Positions 24,526 through 33,631 are shown, numbered from the stretch's first letter. The stretch is DNA of 64,000 nt from BOG-908 sp963848205 (GCA_963848205.1 CAWKCV010000003.1:992001-1056000); one strand, 5' to 3'. Notes: generated by a model from the letters alone, not told the origin. A program made the numbers and translations.

Positions 24526-25302
24526 ATGGAGGCTCCGTTGACGAAGACCTGTCAGGCGTGTCGCACGACGACGAGCATCGGCGCGTTCACCATGGCGTTT
24601 CAGCCGATCGTCGACGTGCAGCAGGCGCGAATCGACGGGTACGAGGCCCTGGTCCGCGGGCCCGAGGGGCAATCCGCACAAAGCGTGCTTTCTCAGTTGA
24701 CCAATCAGAACCGCTACGCCTTCGACCAGGCGTGCCGTGTGCGTGCCATCGAGCTTGCGGCCCGGCTGGGCATCGATCGCCAGCTCAGCATCAATTTTCT
24801 GCCCAATGCAGTCTATGAACCCCGCGCCTGCATCCAGGCGACGCTCGAGGCCGCCAGCCGCACGGGGTTCGACCCGCGCCGGCTCACCTTCGAGATCGTG
24901 GAGACTGAAACGATTGCCGATACGGCGCATCTGCTGCGCATCATCGCCGAATACCGGCGCCAGGGCTTCAAGATCGCGCTCGACGATTTCGCCACCGGTT
25001 ACTCAGGCCTCACACGCCTGGCCGATCTGCGGCCCGACATCATCAAGCTCGATCGCGCGCTCATCAGCGGCTGCGACCAGGACCGGGTGCGCATGGCGAT
25101 CGCACGCAACATCATCTGCCTGGCCGAGGAAATCGGTGTGAAACTGGTCGTCGAAGGCGTCGAGACGGCGCAGGAGGTCGGTGCGCTGCAGGCCGCCGGT
25201 GCGCGTTTCATGCAGGGTTTCTATTTCGCGCGGCCGAGCTTCGAAGCCATTGCGACGGACGCCGACATCTTCGGCCCGAAAGAGCGGGTTCGCGTCGGCT
25301 GA
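24526..25302 (+). CDS. EAL-domain cyclic-di-GMP phosphodiesterase
   Basis: This 258-residue protein is essentially a single EAL domain. The EAL motif lies in YEALVRG near residue 43, and the catalytic residues are present: Asn in NFLPNAVYEP, Glu in FEIVETET, Asp-Asp in DDFATGYSGL, Lys in IIKLDRALI and Glu in VVEGVETAQE. The enzyme should hydrolyse c-di-GMP. A short N-terminal TCQACRT gives a CxxC pair that may bind metal or sense redox. The ATG at 24526 is chosen; a TTG four codons later is an alternative. Flanking genes are unrelated. Confidence 0.88.
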   Translation: MEAPLTKTCQACRTTTSIGAFTMAFQPIVDVQQARIDGYEALVRGPEGQSAQSVLSQLTNQNRYAFDQACRVRAIELAARLGIDRQLSINFLPNAVYEPRACIQATLEAASRTGFDPRRLTFEIVETETIADTAHLLRIIAEYRRQGFKIALDDFATGYSGLTRLADLRPDIIKLDRALISGCDQDRVRMAIARNIICLAEEIGVKLVVEGVETAQEVGALQAAGARFMQGFYFARPSFEAIATDADIFGPKERVRVG

Positions 25303-25337
25303 TCCGGCCAGGACCGGATCAGCCGACGCCGCACCCG

Positions 25338-26582
25338 TCAATGATGCGTGATGCCGCCGCTCTGCTGCGAGCTCACACCGATGATGGCACCGGCCGCCGA
25401 CTGTGTCAGCGTGAACGGATTGCCGGCATAGGTGCCTGCCAGGTGAAGCTGATCGACTGCCGTGCCGTGGCTGCTGAGCGTGAGGATGTCCGTCGTGCCA
25501 TTCCAGCCGATGGCATCGACGCCGGCCATGACGATCGTGTCGCCGGCGACAAAGCCGGAGATCGTCCCATGCTCGACGGCGCCATGCGCGAGTACCAGAT
25601 TGGCCCCTGCGCCGGTGAACGCGATACCGACATTGCCGAGCGCAGCACCGGTAATCTGCGCCGTGCTGCCGCCGGCGATGTTGAGGTGGCCGCTGCCGGA
25701 CAGCGCGCCGTTCAGCACCAGCGTGCCGCCCGAAGCGGTGATGGTGCCAGCGTCGGATATGCCACCCGCCTGGGCATTGATCGTGCCCTGGCCGCTGAGA
25801 TTGCCTGAAACCACAACGCCGGAGGCTGCGCGTGCCGCGTTCACCACGCCGCCGGCCATGATCAGCGCACTCCCGGCCGACACCGAAACGCCGCCGCCCG
25901 CCGTCAACGTGCCCGAAGTGCCGACCGTCATCGTGCCGGAGCCGGAGCCGGACAGACCGCCGCCAATGGCCACGTTGCCCACGACGTTGATCTGGCCGCC
26001 GCCCGAAACCGTGGCCGTACCGGACGCGCCCGGCAGCCCGCCCATCACGAACACGCCGCCGACATTGACCATGCCGCCATTGTTGACGTTCAGCGTGCCG
26101 TTACCGCCGAGGCCCACGTAGAAATTGGTGCTGGTGTTCCACACGCCTCCGGCGATGGTCGCCAAACCCTGCCCGCCCGGCTGCAACCCGATTTTGCTGG
26201 AGACCGCGTTGATGGTGGCGTGCGAGGTCGCGTTGCCTTCGGCGAGCAGTGTGCCCTGGTGATTGTAGCCGACGATGAAGCCGCCCGCATCGTTGAAGGA
26301 CGAGCCCGGCGTGAAGATGCCCGTTGCACTATCGCAGATCATGAAGCTGAGGCAGAGCGTGGCCGATGTCGTCGAGATGGCGCCGTTGACCGTGACCGTC
26401 GATCCGTCCAGGAACGAAAGCATGTTGTCGGAGAAGGATCCGTTCATGATGGTGGATTTGGCGATGACTGCGTCCCCGCCGGCCTGGACTGCGTGCCCGC
26501 CGCCATTCCAGTTGTTCGGGTCGGCCCAATTGCCGGCCTGGCCGAGACCTGTGAAATAGCGTGGGGGATCGTTCGGGTTCAT
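25338..26582 (-). CDS. Beta-strand-repeat (autotransporter passenger-like) protein
   Basis: The 414-residue product is rich in Gly, Ala, Thr, Asn and Val and consists of about a dozen short beta-strand repeats (GTLNVNNGGMVNVGG, GTATVSGGGQINVVGN and similar), as in passenger domains of autotransporters. It opens with NWADPNNWNGGG, typical of such proteins. It ends with a GDTIVMAGVDAIGWNG and FTLTQSAAGAIIG segment resembling secreted acetic-acid and rhizobial proteins. No N-terminal signal peptide or beta-barrel translocator is visible, so export would need a separate system, perhaps type I secretion. The ATG 26582 is preferred over 26702 because the upstream extension is unlike the repeats. 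Confidence 0.72.
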   Translation of the reverse strand: MNPNDPPRYFTGLGQAGNWADPNNWNGGGHAVQAGGDAVIAKSTIMNGSFSDNMLSFLDGSTVTVNGAISTTSATLCLSFMICDSATGIFTPGSSFNDAGGFIVGYNHQGTLLAEGNATSHATINAVSSKIGLQPGGQGLATIAGGVWNTSTNFYVGLGGNGTLNVNNGGMVNVGGVFVMGGLPGASGTATVSGGGQINVVGNVAIGGGLSGSGSGTMTVGTSGTLTAGGGVSVSAGSALIMAGGVVNAARAASGVVVSGNLSGQGTINAQAGGISDAGTITASGGTLVLNGALSGSGHLNIAGGSTAQITGAALGNVGIAFTGAGANLVLAHGAVEHGTISGFVAGDTIVMAGVDAIGWNGTTDILTLSSHGTAVDQLHLAGTYAGNPFTLTQSAAGAIIGVSSQQSGGITHH

Positions 26583-26734
26583 GAGCAACTCTTTCGCTGG
26601 TGGTTTTGCCTGACAGCGAAGATGCCCGGATATGACTACGTCTTCGTTAACGGACGTGCGGAAAAACGCGACGGCGATCATTACGCGCGACGTGCCTCGC
26701 ATTGCGAAACGAACTGCTGCATGAAACGGGAACG

Positions 26735-27190
26735 ATGATACAACAATCGGCGGCCGATCCGTTCACCTTCAGTCACCGCCTGCGCGTGCGCTGGGGCGAA
26801 TGCGACATGCAGGGTATCGTGTTCAACCCGCATTACATGGCGTATGTCGATGTGGGGCTGACGGAATATTGGCGCGCCATCGGGCTGGTGTATCCGGACG
26901 CGCTGCTCGAGGACGGGATGGACATCTTCATGGTTGCCGCCGCGCAGTCCTGGCGTGATGCCGCGCGCTACGACGATGAGCTGGATGTGGCGCTACGCTG
27001 CGAGTATCTCGGCACGACGAGCTTGCGCGTCGCGTTCCGGATACGGCGCGGCGACACGATTCTGTTCACCGGCCACGCCACCTATGTCGTGGCCGACCGC
27101 GCCCTGCGCACGCCGCGCCCGCTTGGCGCAATGCTGACGCGCCTGATTACCGGCTACGAAACCGTGCCTCCCGCGCAAAAGCCGGTATAG
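26735..27190 (+). CDS. YbgC/4HBT-like acyl-CoA thioesterase
   Basis: The 151-residue protein is a hotdog-fold thioesterase. WGECDMQGIVFNPHYMAYVD near residue 20 matches the YbgC/4-hydroxybenzoyl-CoA thioesterase signature, including the catalytic Asp, and ALLEDGMDIFMV and CEYLGTTSLRVAFRI follow the fold pattern. It should hydrolyse acyl-CoA esters; the substrate is unknown. The ATG at 26735 is chosen with GGGAAC just upstream. It is followed by a DUF1330-like gene after about 50 bp in the same direction. Confidence 0.88.
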   Translation: MIQQSAADPFTFSHRLRVRWGECDMQGIVFNPHYMAYVDVGLTEYWRAIGLVYPDALLEDGMDIFMVAAAQSWRDAARYDDELDVALRCEYLGTTSLRVAFRIRRGDTILFTGHATYVVADRALRTPRPLGAMLTRLITGYETVPPAQKPV

Positions 27191-27239
27191 ATCGGAGCGT
27201 GTGGCTGCCGGCGCGTGGGACCGGCGAGGGAGAAGCGAT

Positions 27240-27659
27240 TTGTCGGACCATGTCGACCCGACGCGGGAGCAGTTTGCCGCCTTCCGGGCGATCGAGCGAG
27301 ACGGGCCGGTGCAGATGCTCAACCTGGTCCGGTTCCGCGCGCACGCCCTCTACGAAGATGGACACGAGGCTACCGGCCAGGAAGCCTATCGCGCCTATGC
27401 GGCCGCGAGCGGGCCGGTGTTCAGCCGCGTAGGCGGCCGCCAGATCTGGCTCGGCCGTTTCGAGCTGACGCTCATCGGACCGCCGGACGAGCGATGGGAT
27501 GCGGTGTTCATCGCCGAATACCCCAACGCGGGCGCGTTCGTCGAAATGGTCCGCGATCCGGTCTACCGTGAGGCGGTCAAACACCGCCAGGCCGCGGTCG
27601 AGGATTCAAGGCTCATACGCCTTTCGCCCGCGCCACCCGGCAAGGTTTTCGGGAGCTAG
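27240..27659 (+). CDS. DUF1330-like small protein
   Basis: The 139-residue protein carries PVQMLNLVRFRAHALYEDG near residue 22 and YPNAGAFVEMVRDPVYREAV near 95, which match the DUF1330 ferredoxin-like (dimeric alpha/beta barrel) family. The function is unknown; relatives may bind small molecules. A TTG at 27240 is chosen because GAGGGAGAAG lies about 6 bp upstream, an unusually good Shine-Dalgarno; a GTG at 27201 is the alternative. It forms a pair with the thioesterase and ends 5 bp before a half-unit of the palindromic element. Confidence 0.8.
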   Translation: MSDHVDPTREQFAAFRAIERDGPVQMLNLVRFRAHALYEDGHEATGQEAYRAYAAASGPVFSRVGGRQIWLGRFELTLIGPPDERWDAVFIAEYPNAGAFVEMVRDPVYREAVKHRQAAVEDSRLIRLSPAPPGKVFGS

Positions 27660-27663
27660 CATT

Positions 27664-27708
27664 CAAAAGTCTTTCGGTTCTTCTCTTCAGAAAAGAACTG
27701 CTTCCTTC
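27664..27708. repeat. Palindromic element, copy 9 (right half-unit)
   Basis: A CAAAAGTCTTTCGG box is followed by arms GTTCTTCTCT and AGAAAAGAAC with one mismatch. It fills most of the gap between the DUF1330-like stop and the ilvD start. Confidence 0.78.
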
Positions 27709-27725
27709 CTCTCTGCGGACAAAAC

Positions 27726-29438
27726 ATGACGGACAAATCCCGCCTCCCCTCCCGCCACGTCACCATCGGCCCCGGCCGCGCCCCGCATCGAAGCTACTAC
27801 CACGCCATGGGCATGACGGAGGCGCAGATCGCCCAGCCATTCGTCGGTGTCGCCACCTGCTGGAATGAGGCGGCCCCGTGCAACATCGCACTCTCTCGCC
27901 AGGCGCAGAGCGTGAAGCTGGGTGTGGCGGAAGCGGGGGGCACGCCGCGCGAATTCACCACCATCACGGTGACGGACGGGATCGCGATGGGCCACCAGGG
28001 GATGAAGTCGTCGCTGGTGTCGCGCGACGTGATCGCCGATTCGGTGGAGCTGACGATACGCGGGCATTCCTACGACGCGCTGGTGGGCGTGGCCGGCTGC
28101 GACAAGAGCCTGCCGGGCATGATGATGGCGATGCTGCGGCTGAACGTGCCGAGCGTGTTCATGTATGGCGGCTCGATCCTGCCCGGCCGGTTTCAGGGCC
28201 GCGACGTGACCGTGGTGGACGTGTTCGAGGCGGTGGGCCAGCACGCGGCCGGCAACATGAGCGACGCCGACCTGCACGAGCTGGAATGTGTCGCCTGCCC
28301 CTCGGCCGGCGCGTGCGGCGGGCAGTTCACCGCCAACACGATGGCGATGGTGAGCGAGGCGATCGGGCTCGCGTTGCCCGGCTCGGCCGGATCGCCGGCG
28401 CCCTACGAGGAGCGCGACGCGTGGGCAGTGGAAAGCGGCCGCGCGGTGATGAAACTGGTCGAGCGCAACATCCGCCCGCGCGACATCGTCACCCTGCGGG
28501 CGCTGGAGAATGCGGCGGTATGCGTGGGGGCCACTGGCGGTTCCACCAACGCCGGCCTGCATCTGCCGGCGATGGCGCACGAGGCGGGCATTTCGTTCAC
28601 CATGGACGACGTCGTCGCGATCATGCGGCGCACACCCTACATCGCCGACCTCAAGCCTGGTGGGAAATACGTGGCGCTGGACGTGCATCGGGTCGGCGGC
28701 ATTCCGGTGATCCTGAAGGCGCTGTTCGATGCCGGGCTGCTGCATGGCGACTGCCTGACGGTGACCGGCCGCACGCTGGCCGAGAACCTGGAAGGCGTGA
28801 CCTTCCCCGAGGACCAGGACGTGATCTACCCGGTCAGCCGCGCGATCACGCCCACCGGCGGTGTCGTGGGCCTGCGCGGCAATTTGGCGCCGGACGGTGC
28901 GATCGTGAAAGTGGCAGGCCTGCACAACCAGCGGTTCGAAGGCACCGCGCTGTGTTTCGACAGCGAGGAAGAGGCGTTCGAAGCCGTGCAGCAGCGGGCC
29001 TACAAAGCCGGCGACGTCATCGTCATCCGCTACGAAGGCCCACGTGGCGGCCCCGGGATGCGGGAGATGCTGTCGACCACGGCGGCGATCTACGGCCAGG
29101 GCATGGGCGAGCAGGTGGCGCTGATCACCGACGGGCGGTTTTCGGGTGCGACGCGCGGCTTCTGCGTGGGCCATGTGGGGCCGGAAGCCGCACTCGGCGG
29201 GCCGATCGCGCTGGTGCGGAACGGCGACCGGATCACGCTCGATGCGGAGGCCGGCACGATCGATGTGGCACTGAGCGAGGCGGAATGGGCTGTGCGGCGG
29301 GCCGCGTGGCGGCCGCGGGAGACGGCGTATCGGAGCGGGGCGATCTGGAAGTTCGCGCAGTTGGTGGGGCCGGCGCATCTGGGCGCGGTGACGCATCCCG
29401 GGGGGGCGGCGGAGATCGAGTGTTATGCGGATATTTGA
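27726..29438 (+). CDS. ilvD: Dihydroxy-acid dehydratase
   Basis: The 570-residue enzyme converts dihydroxy-acids to 2-keto acids for valine and isoleucine synthesis. The three iron-sulfur ligand Cys residues are visible in VATCWNEAAPCN near 50, VGVAGCDKSLPGMMM near 125 and ACPSAGACGGQFTANTM near 197. ENAAVCVGATGGSTNAGLHLPAM and the C-terminal ITDGRFSGATRGFCVGHVGPEA match the ilvD/edd family. The length and motifs favour IlvD over phosphogluconate dehydratase. It is flanked on both sides by copies of the palindromic element, making it a separate unit. Confidence 0.95.
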   Translation: MTDKSRLPSRHVTIGPGRAPHRSYYHAMGMTEAQIAQPFVGVATCWNEAAPCNIALSRQAQSVKLGVAEAGGTPREFTTITVTDGIAMGHQGMKSSLVSRDVIADSVELTIRGHSYDALVGVAGCDKSLPGMMMAMLRLNVPSVFMYGGSILPGRFQGRDVTVVDVFEAVGQHAAGNMSDADLHELECVACPSAGACGGQFTANTMAMVSEAIGLALPGSAGSPAPYEERDAWAVESGRAVMKLVERNIRPRDIVTLRALENAAVCVGATGGSTNAGLHLPAMAHEAGISFTMDDVVAIMRRTPYIADLKPGGKYVALDVHRVGGIPVILKALFDAGLLHGDCLTVTGRTLAENLEGVTFPEDQDVIYPVSRAITPTGGVVGLRGNLAPDGAIVKVAGLHNQRFEGTALCFDSEEEAFEAVQQRAYKAGDVIVIRYEGPRGGPGMREMLSTTAAIYGQGMGEQVALITDGRFSGATRGFCVGHVGPEAALGGPIALVRNGDRITLDAEAGTIDVALSEAEWAVRRAAWRPRETAYRSGAIWKFAQLVGPAHLGAVTHPGGAAEIECYADI

Positions 29439-29439
29439 G

Positions 29440-29580
29440 GAAGGAAGGCATTCTTTTCTGAAGAAAAGAAGCAAAAGACTTCTGTCTCCGCGCATCTGGC
29501 TCTGTCGCGTGCCTTCTCCGTCCCAGATTCCCGAAAGTAAAAGTTTTTTGGTCCTTTTTTTCAAAAACGGACTGCTTCCT
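29440..29580. repeat. Palindromic element, copy 10 (two half-units of different type)
   Basis: The left half (29441-29483) has perfect arms TTCTTTTCT and AGAAAAGAA. The right half (29538-29580) is of the GTCC type, with arms GTCCTTTTTT and AAAAACGGAC and one mismatch. The core contains GCTCTGTCGCGTGCC. The left end begins 2 bp after the ilvD stop and the right end contains the T of the dsbB TTG start codon. Confidence 0.85.
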
Positions 29581-30065
29581 TGAGGACCCGCCCGCTCGCC
29601 ACCTTGGCCCTGCTCGCCTGCGGGCTGGCGCTCGCCGCCGCTTGGGGTGCCGAGAAATTTCTAGGCCTAAATCCCTGCGCCTTCTGCCTGCTCGAGCGCC
29701 GCCCCTACTATGTGGGCGCCGCGCTGGCCGCGGTGGCCTTGATCTTGCCGTTGCGGGCCGCGTTGTGGGCCTTGCTGCCGGTGTTGCTGGTCGGCGTTGC
29801 GCTGTCGTTCACGCATGTGGGCGTGGAGCAGCATTGGTGGCCCGACCCATTGCCGGAGTGCAGTGCGCCGGATTTTTCGGGCATGACGATGTCGCAGCGG
29901 CTGGCGCGCATGCCGGCGCGGCCGGCCAAGCCGTGCGAGGACCCTGATTTCCTGATCCCGGGCGTGCCTGTTTCGATGTCGCAGATGGCATTCGGTTATG
30001 TGCTGGCGATTTCGGTGGGGCTCGCCATGTTGCTTGCAGGTGGTCGCAGGAGACGGTTCAGATGA
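29580..30065 (+). CDS. dsbB: Disulfide bond formation protein B
   Basis: The 161-residue membrane protein has four hydrophobic helices and the two Cys pairs of DsbB: Cys33/Cys36 in NPCAFCLLERRPYY and Cys94/Cys119 in the second periplasmic loop. DsbB reoxidises DsbA and passes electrons to ubiquinone. Compared with E. coli it has the same length (about 175) but an unusual PECSAPDFSG loop. The start is a TTG at 29580 at the edge of the palindromic element. Its stop overlaps coq7 in ATGA, so the two are translationally coupled. Confidence 0.88.
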   Translation: MRTRPLATLALLACGLALAAAWGAEKFLGLNPCAFCLLERRPYYVGAALAAVALILPLRAALWALLPVLLVGVALSFTHVGVEQHWWPDPLPECSAPDFSGMTMSQRLARMPARPAKPCEDPDFLIPGVPVSMSQMAFGYVLAISVGLAMLLAGGRRRRFR

Positions 30066-30595
30066 GTTTGCCAGGAGACATGCCGGCGCGCACGCGGCTG
30101 GAGCGGATCGTGCGGGTGGACCATGCGGGCGAGTATGGCGCGCAACGGATTTATGCCGGGCAGCTTTCGGTGCTGGGGAATGGCGCGAAGGGCGATGTGT
30201 TGCGGCACATGCAGGCGCAGGAGCAGGTGCATCTCGATACGTTCTCGAGGCTGATCGCGGAGCGGCGCGTGCGGCCGACGGCGCTGCTGCCGTTGTGGCA
30301 CCTGGCCGGCTATGCGCTGGGCGCGGTGACGGCGCGCATGGGCGAGCGTGCGGCGATGGCGTGCACGGTGGCGGTGGAAGAAGCGATCGACGAGCATTAC
30401 CGCGCGCAGGTGGTCGAACTGGGCGAGGAGGAACCGGAATTGCGCGAGAAGATCGAGACGTTCCGCGCCGAGGAGCTGGAGCATCGCGAGATCGGGCTCG
30501 AGCACGAAGCCGAGCTGACGCCCGGCTACCGCGTGCTGGCCGGCGTGATCAAGGCAGGCTGCAAAGTCGCGATTGCAGTAAGCGAAAGAATATAG
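30062..30595 (+). CDS. coq7: Demethoxyubiquinone hydroxylase Coq7
   Basis: The 177-residue protein is a di-iron carboxylate hydroxylase of ubiquinone biosynthesis, acting on 2-polyprenyl-3-methyl-6-methoxy-benzoquinol. The iron ligands are present: Glu in RVDHAGEYGA near 21, EQVHLDTF near 54, EEAIDEHY near 105, and AEELEHREIG near 138. The length is typical for alphaproteobacterial Coq7. The first ATG overlaps the dsbB stop (ATGA), linking ubiquinone synthesis to a ubiquinone-reducing enzyme. It converges with asd across a palindromic half-unit. Confidence 0.95.
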   Translation: MSLPGDMPARTRLERIVRVDHAGEYGAQRIYAGQLSVLGNGAKGDVLRHMQAQEQVHLDTFSRLIAERRVRPTALLPLWHLAGYALGAVTARMGERAAMACTVAVEEAIDEHYRAQVVELGEEEPELREKIETFRAEELEHREIGLEHEAELTPGYRVLAGVIKAGCKVAIAVSERI

Positions 30596-30596
30596 G

Positions 30597-30640
30597 AAGC
30601 AAAGTTTTCGGTCCCTTTTTCAAAAAAGGACTGCTTTCTT
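30597..30640. repeat. Palindromic element, copy 11 (right half-unit, between convergent genes)
   Basis: It has a CAAAGTTTTCGG box and arms GTCCCTTTTT/AAAAAAGGAC with one mismatch. It fills the 43-bp gap between coq7 and asd; the asd stop codon lies in its outer end. It is well placed to serve as a shared terminator. Confidence 0.8.
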
Positions 30641-31655
30641 ACGCCAATTTTTGCCGCACCAACTCCTCCGCAATCTGCACCGCGTTCAATGCCGCCCCCT
30701 TGCGCAAATTATCGGACACGCACCAGAACCCCAGCCCATTGGCAACCGTCGGGTCGCGACGTAGCCGGCTGACGTAGACCGCATCTTCGCCCTGGCATTC
30801 TGCGGGCGTGATGTAGCTGCCGTCGTCGTGGCCATCGACGACCACCACGCCGGGTGCGCCGCGCAGCAGGTCGCGTGCTTCGCCTACATTGACCGGCTGT
30901 TCGAATTCCACGCACACGGCTTCGGCGTGGCCGATGAAAACCGGCACGCGCACGCAGGTGGCGAACACGGCGATGTCGGGGTCGAGAATCTTGCGTGTTT
31001 CGACGGCCATCTTCCATTCTTCCTTGGTAGCGCCGTCGTCCATGAAGCTGTCGATATGCGGGATGCAGTTATAGGCGATGTTCTTGGTGAAGATTTCCGG
31101 CTTGGACGGGTCGTTCACGAAAAACGCTTTGCTGGAGTTGAACAGTTCGTCCATGCCTTCCTTGCCGGCGCCGGAGACGGATTGGTAGGTCGAGACGACG
31201 ACGCGGCGCGCGCGGAAGCGGTCGTGCAACGGTTTGAGTGCCATCACCATCTGGATGGTGCTGCAGTTCGGGTTGGCGATGATGCGCCGTTTGGTGTGGC
31301 GGGCGAGTGCCTGCGGGTTCACTTCGGGCACCACCAGCGGCACGTCGGGGTCCATGCGGAACTGGCTGGTATTGTCGATGACGATGCATCCGGCCGCGGC
31401 CGCGCGTGGGGCGTAAATGGCGGAGATGGCGGCGCCGGGGCTGAACAGGCCGAAATTTGTCCCGGCGAAGTCGTAGGTTTCGAGGTTGCGGACGGTGAGG
31501 ATGCGTCGGTCGCCGAAGCTGATCTCCTGGCCGACGGAGCGCGGCGAGGCGAGGGCGACGATGTCGTCGATCGGGAAAGCGCGTTCGAAGAGCGTCTTGA
31601 TGATCTCGCGCCCGACTGCGCCGGTGGCACCCGCGACCGCAACCTTGTAGCCCAT
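30639..31655 (-). CDS. asd: Aspartate-semialdehyde dehydrogenase
   Basis: The 338-residue enzyme makes aspartate-4-semialdehyde for lysine, threonine, methionine and cell-wall diaminopimelate. GATGAVGREI near residue 10 binds NADP, the catalytic Cys is in NPNCSTIQMVMAL near residue 130, and VRVPVFIGHAEAV near 240 and RLRRDPTVANGLGFW are conserved. The length equals that of typical Asd. It is monocistronic in this window, with zwf starting divergently 240 bp away. Confidence 0.96.
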   Translation of the reverse strand: MGYKVAVAGATGAVGREIIKTLFERAFPIDDIVALASPRSVGQEISFGDRRILTVRNLETYDFAGTNFGLFSPGAAISAIYAPRAAAAGCIVIDNTSQFRMDPDVPLVVPEVNPQALARHTKRRIIANPNCSTIQMVMALKPLHDRFRARRVVVSTYQSVSGAGKEGMDELFNSSKAFFVNDPSKPEIFTKNIAYNCIPHIDSFMDDGATKEEWKMAVETRKILDPDIAVFATCVRVPVFIGHAEAVCVEFEQPVNVGEARDLLRGAPGVVVVDGHDDGSYITPAECQGEDAVYVSRLRRDPTVANGLGFWCVSDNLRKGAALNAVQIAEELVRQKLA

Positions 31656-31896
31656 TGAACCCTGGTCCTCTCAGCCTCTAGAAGCTCGGAGTGGCAGAGC
31701 GGCGGGCGGGCGGCAAGCGCGGCGGGCGCGCGGCAGCCTTGAGGAGTGCCCCGAAGTAACCGAGCCGGCGCCCGCACCGCAACCCAGATAGGGCTGCCAT
31801 CTCGCGGCCCATTGCATCCGCGAGGCCTCTGGCGGGTTCTAGCCCGAACCGGATCGCCGTTGCTCGATCGGCCTGCCACCAGGAGTAAACCCGACC

Positions 31897-33435
31897 ATGG
31901 ACCAAGCACCCGCCTCCGCCAGCAGCAAACCCACAGGTTCGGACGCAAAGGTGTCGCCGGCCGGTGCGCATCCAGCGCCGCCTGCGACATTGGTGATTTT
32001 CGGCGCGCACGGCGATCTGACGAAGCGGCTGCTGATGCCGGCGCTGTATAATCTTGTGGGCGACAATCTGCTGGACGACGGTTTCAAGATCGTTGGCGTG
32101 GATCGCGTCCCATCGAGCGACGATGGGTGGCGCGACGAGCTGACGAAGACGATGCAGGAATTCACGCACGACAAGACGGCGGAATTCTATGTCGACAAGA
32201 TCGACGACAAGGCATGGGGCTGGGTGACGCAGCGCCTGACCTATGTGCAGGCCGATTTCACCAAGCCCGAAGACATGAAGAAGCTTGGCGAGCATGTGCA
32301 GGGCAATGCCGTGTTCTATCTGGCCATCGCGTCTCGCTTCTTTGGCGATGTGGTCGAACAGCTTGGTCAAGCCGGCTTGCTCAAGGAGACCGACGACGCA
32401 TTCCGGCGCGTGGTGATCGAGAAGCCTTACGGCGCCGACCTGGACTCGGCCAAGAAGCTCAATGCCCGCGTGCTCAAGCAGGGCGAGGAGAAGCAGTTCT
32501 TCCGCATCGACCATTTCCTCGGCAAGGAGACGGTGCAGAACATCATGGCGTTGCGGTTTGCCAATGGCGTGTTCGAGCCGCTCTGGCGCCGCGACCATAT
32601 CGACTATGTGGAGATTACCGCGGCCGAGACGATCGGCGTGGAGCAGCGCGGCGCGTTCTACGAACCGACCGGCGCGTTGCGCGACATGGTGCCGAACCAT
32701 CTCTTCCAACTTCTCTCGATGTGCACGATGGAGCCGCCCAATTCGTTCGACGCGGAAGCGGTGCGTTCGGAAAAAGCCAAGCTGTTGCAGGCGATCCACC
32801 CCGTGCAACCCGACGATGCGGTGCGAGGCCAATACGCGGCTGGCCGTGTGCAGGACCACGACGTGCCGGCGTATCGCAGCGAGCCGAACGTGGCGGCGGA
32901 CAGCAAGACCGAAACCTATATCGCGCTCAAGCTTGGCATCGATAATTGGCGGTGGGCCGGTGTGCCGTTCTACCTGCGCACCGGAAAGCGGATGGGCGGA
33001 CGGCAGACGGAGGTGGTGATCCATTTCCGCAAGCCGCCGTTCGCGCTGTTCCGGGAGACCGAAGTCGATTCGTTGCTGCCGAACGTGCTGACACTCTCCA
33101 TCCAGCCGCATGAGGGGCTCACGCTGTCGATTTCGGCCAAGCATCCTGGCCCGAAGATGGAGCTCGCACCTGTCATGCTCACGTTTGCCTACAAGGACGC
33201 CTTCAAGCTGGCCCCGAACGTGGGCTACGAGACGCTGATCTACGATTGCCTGATCGGCGATGCGAGCCTGTTCCAGCGCGCGGACATGATCGAGGCGAGC
33301 TGGGCGGCGGTCGACGCCGTGATCCAGCATCCTGCAGAGCCGGAGTTGTATGCGGCAGGCAGCGCCGGGCCGGCGGGCGCGGATGCGTTGCTCGCGCGGG
33401 CTGGGCATCGTTGGACGGAGATGAAGGCGGACTAA
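31897..33435 (+). CDS. zwf: Glucose-6-phosphate 1-dehydrogenase
   Basis: The 512-residue enzyme oxidises glucose-6-phosphate to 6-phosphogluconolactone. The NADP-binding FGAHGDLTKRLLMPAL near residue 35 and the substrate site RIDHFLGKE with His206 are visible, as is LRTGKRM near 362. An N-terminal Ala/Pro/Ser-rich extension of about 28 residues precedes the core. AGGAG about 10 bp upstream of ATG 31897 is a good ribosome-binding site. No pgl or edd is adjacent, unlike many proteobacterial zwf loci. The 240-bp upstream gap is very GC-rich with no clear promoter by eye. Confidence 0.95.
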   Translation: MDQAPASASSKPTGSDAKVSPAGAHPAPPATLVIFGAHGDLTKRLLMPALYNLVGDNLLDDGFKIVGVDRVPSSDDGWRDELTKTMQEFTHDKTAEFYVDKIDDKAWGWVTQRLTYVQADFTKPEDMKKLGEHVQGNAVFYLAIASRFFGDVVEQLGQAGLLKETDDAFRRVVIEKPYGADLDSAKKLNARVLKQGEEKQFFRIDHFLGKETVQNIMALRFANGVFEPLWRRDHIDYVEITAAETIGVEQRGAFYEPTGALRDMVPNHLFQLLSMCTMEPPNSFDAEAVRSEKAKLLQAIHPVQPDDAVRGQYAAGRVQDHDVPAYRSEPNVAADSKTETYIALKLGIDNWRWAGVPFYLRTGKRMGGRQTEVVIHFRKPPFALFRETEVDSLLPNVLTLSIQPHEGLTLSISAKHPGPKMELAPVMLTFAYKDAFKLAPNVGYETLIYDCLIGDASLFQRADMIEASWAAVDAVIQHPAEPELYAAGSAGPAGADALLARAGHRWTEMKAD

Positions 33436-33631
33436 GGCGAGTTTTCATTTCTTCAGTCCGTTCGTGGAGGCGTTATGGCGGCCATCTGACGGCGCATGCG
33501 CGCTCTCGCGTGACGCCAACTGGCTCGCCAGAACAAGTTTTAAAACCAACACTGAAGAAACAAATACTTCTGCTTTCTTGCGGTACCAGCAACATGGCCA
33601 CAATGAGCTGCACCGTTGTACCAGCGATCGG
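33436..33631. other. Intergenic DNA after zwf
   Basis: This stretch between the convergent zwf and sedolisin genes is noticeably A/T-richer than its surroundings (for example TTTTAAAACCAACACTGAAG). No gene or stable hairpin is visible. It ends in the half-unit of the palindromic element, so the compositional change may mark an old insertion. Confidence 0.35.
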
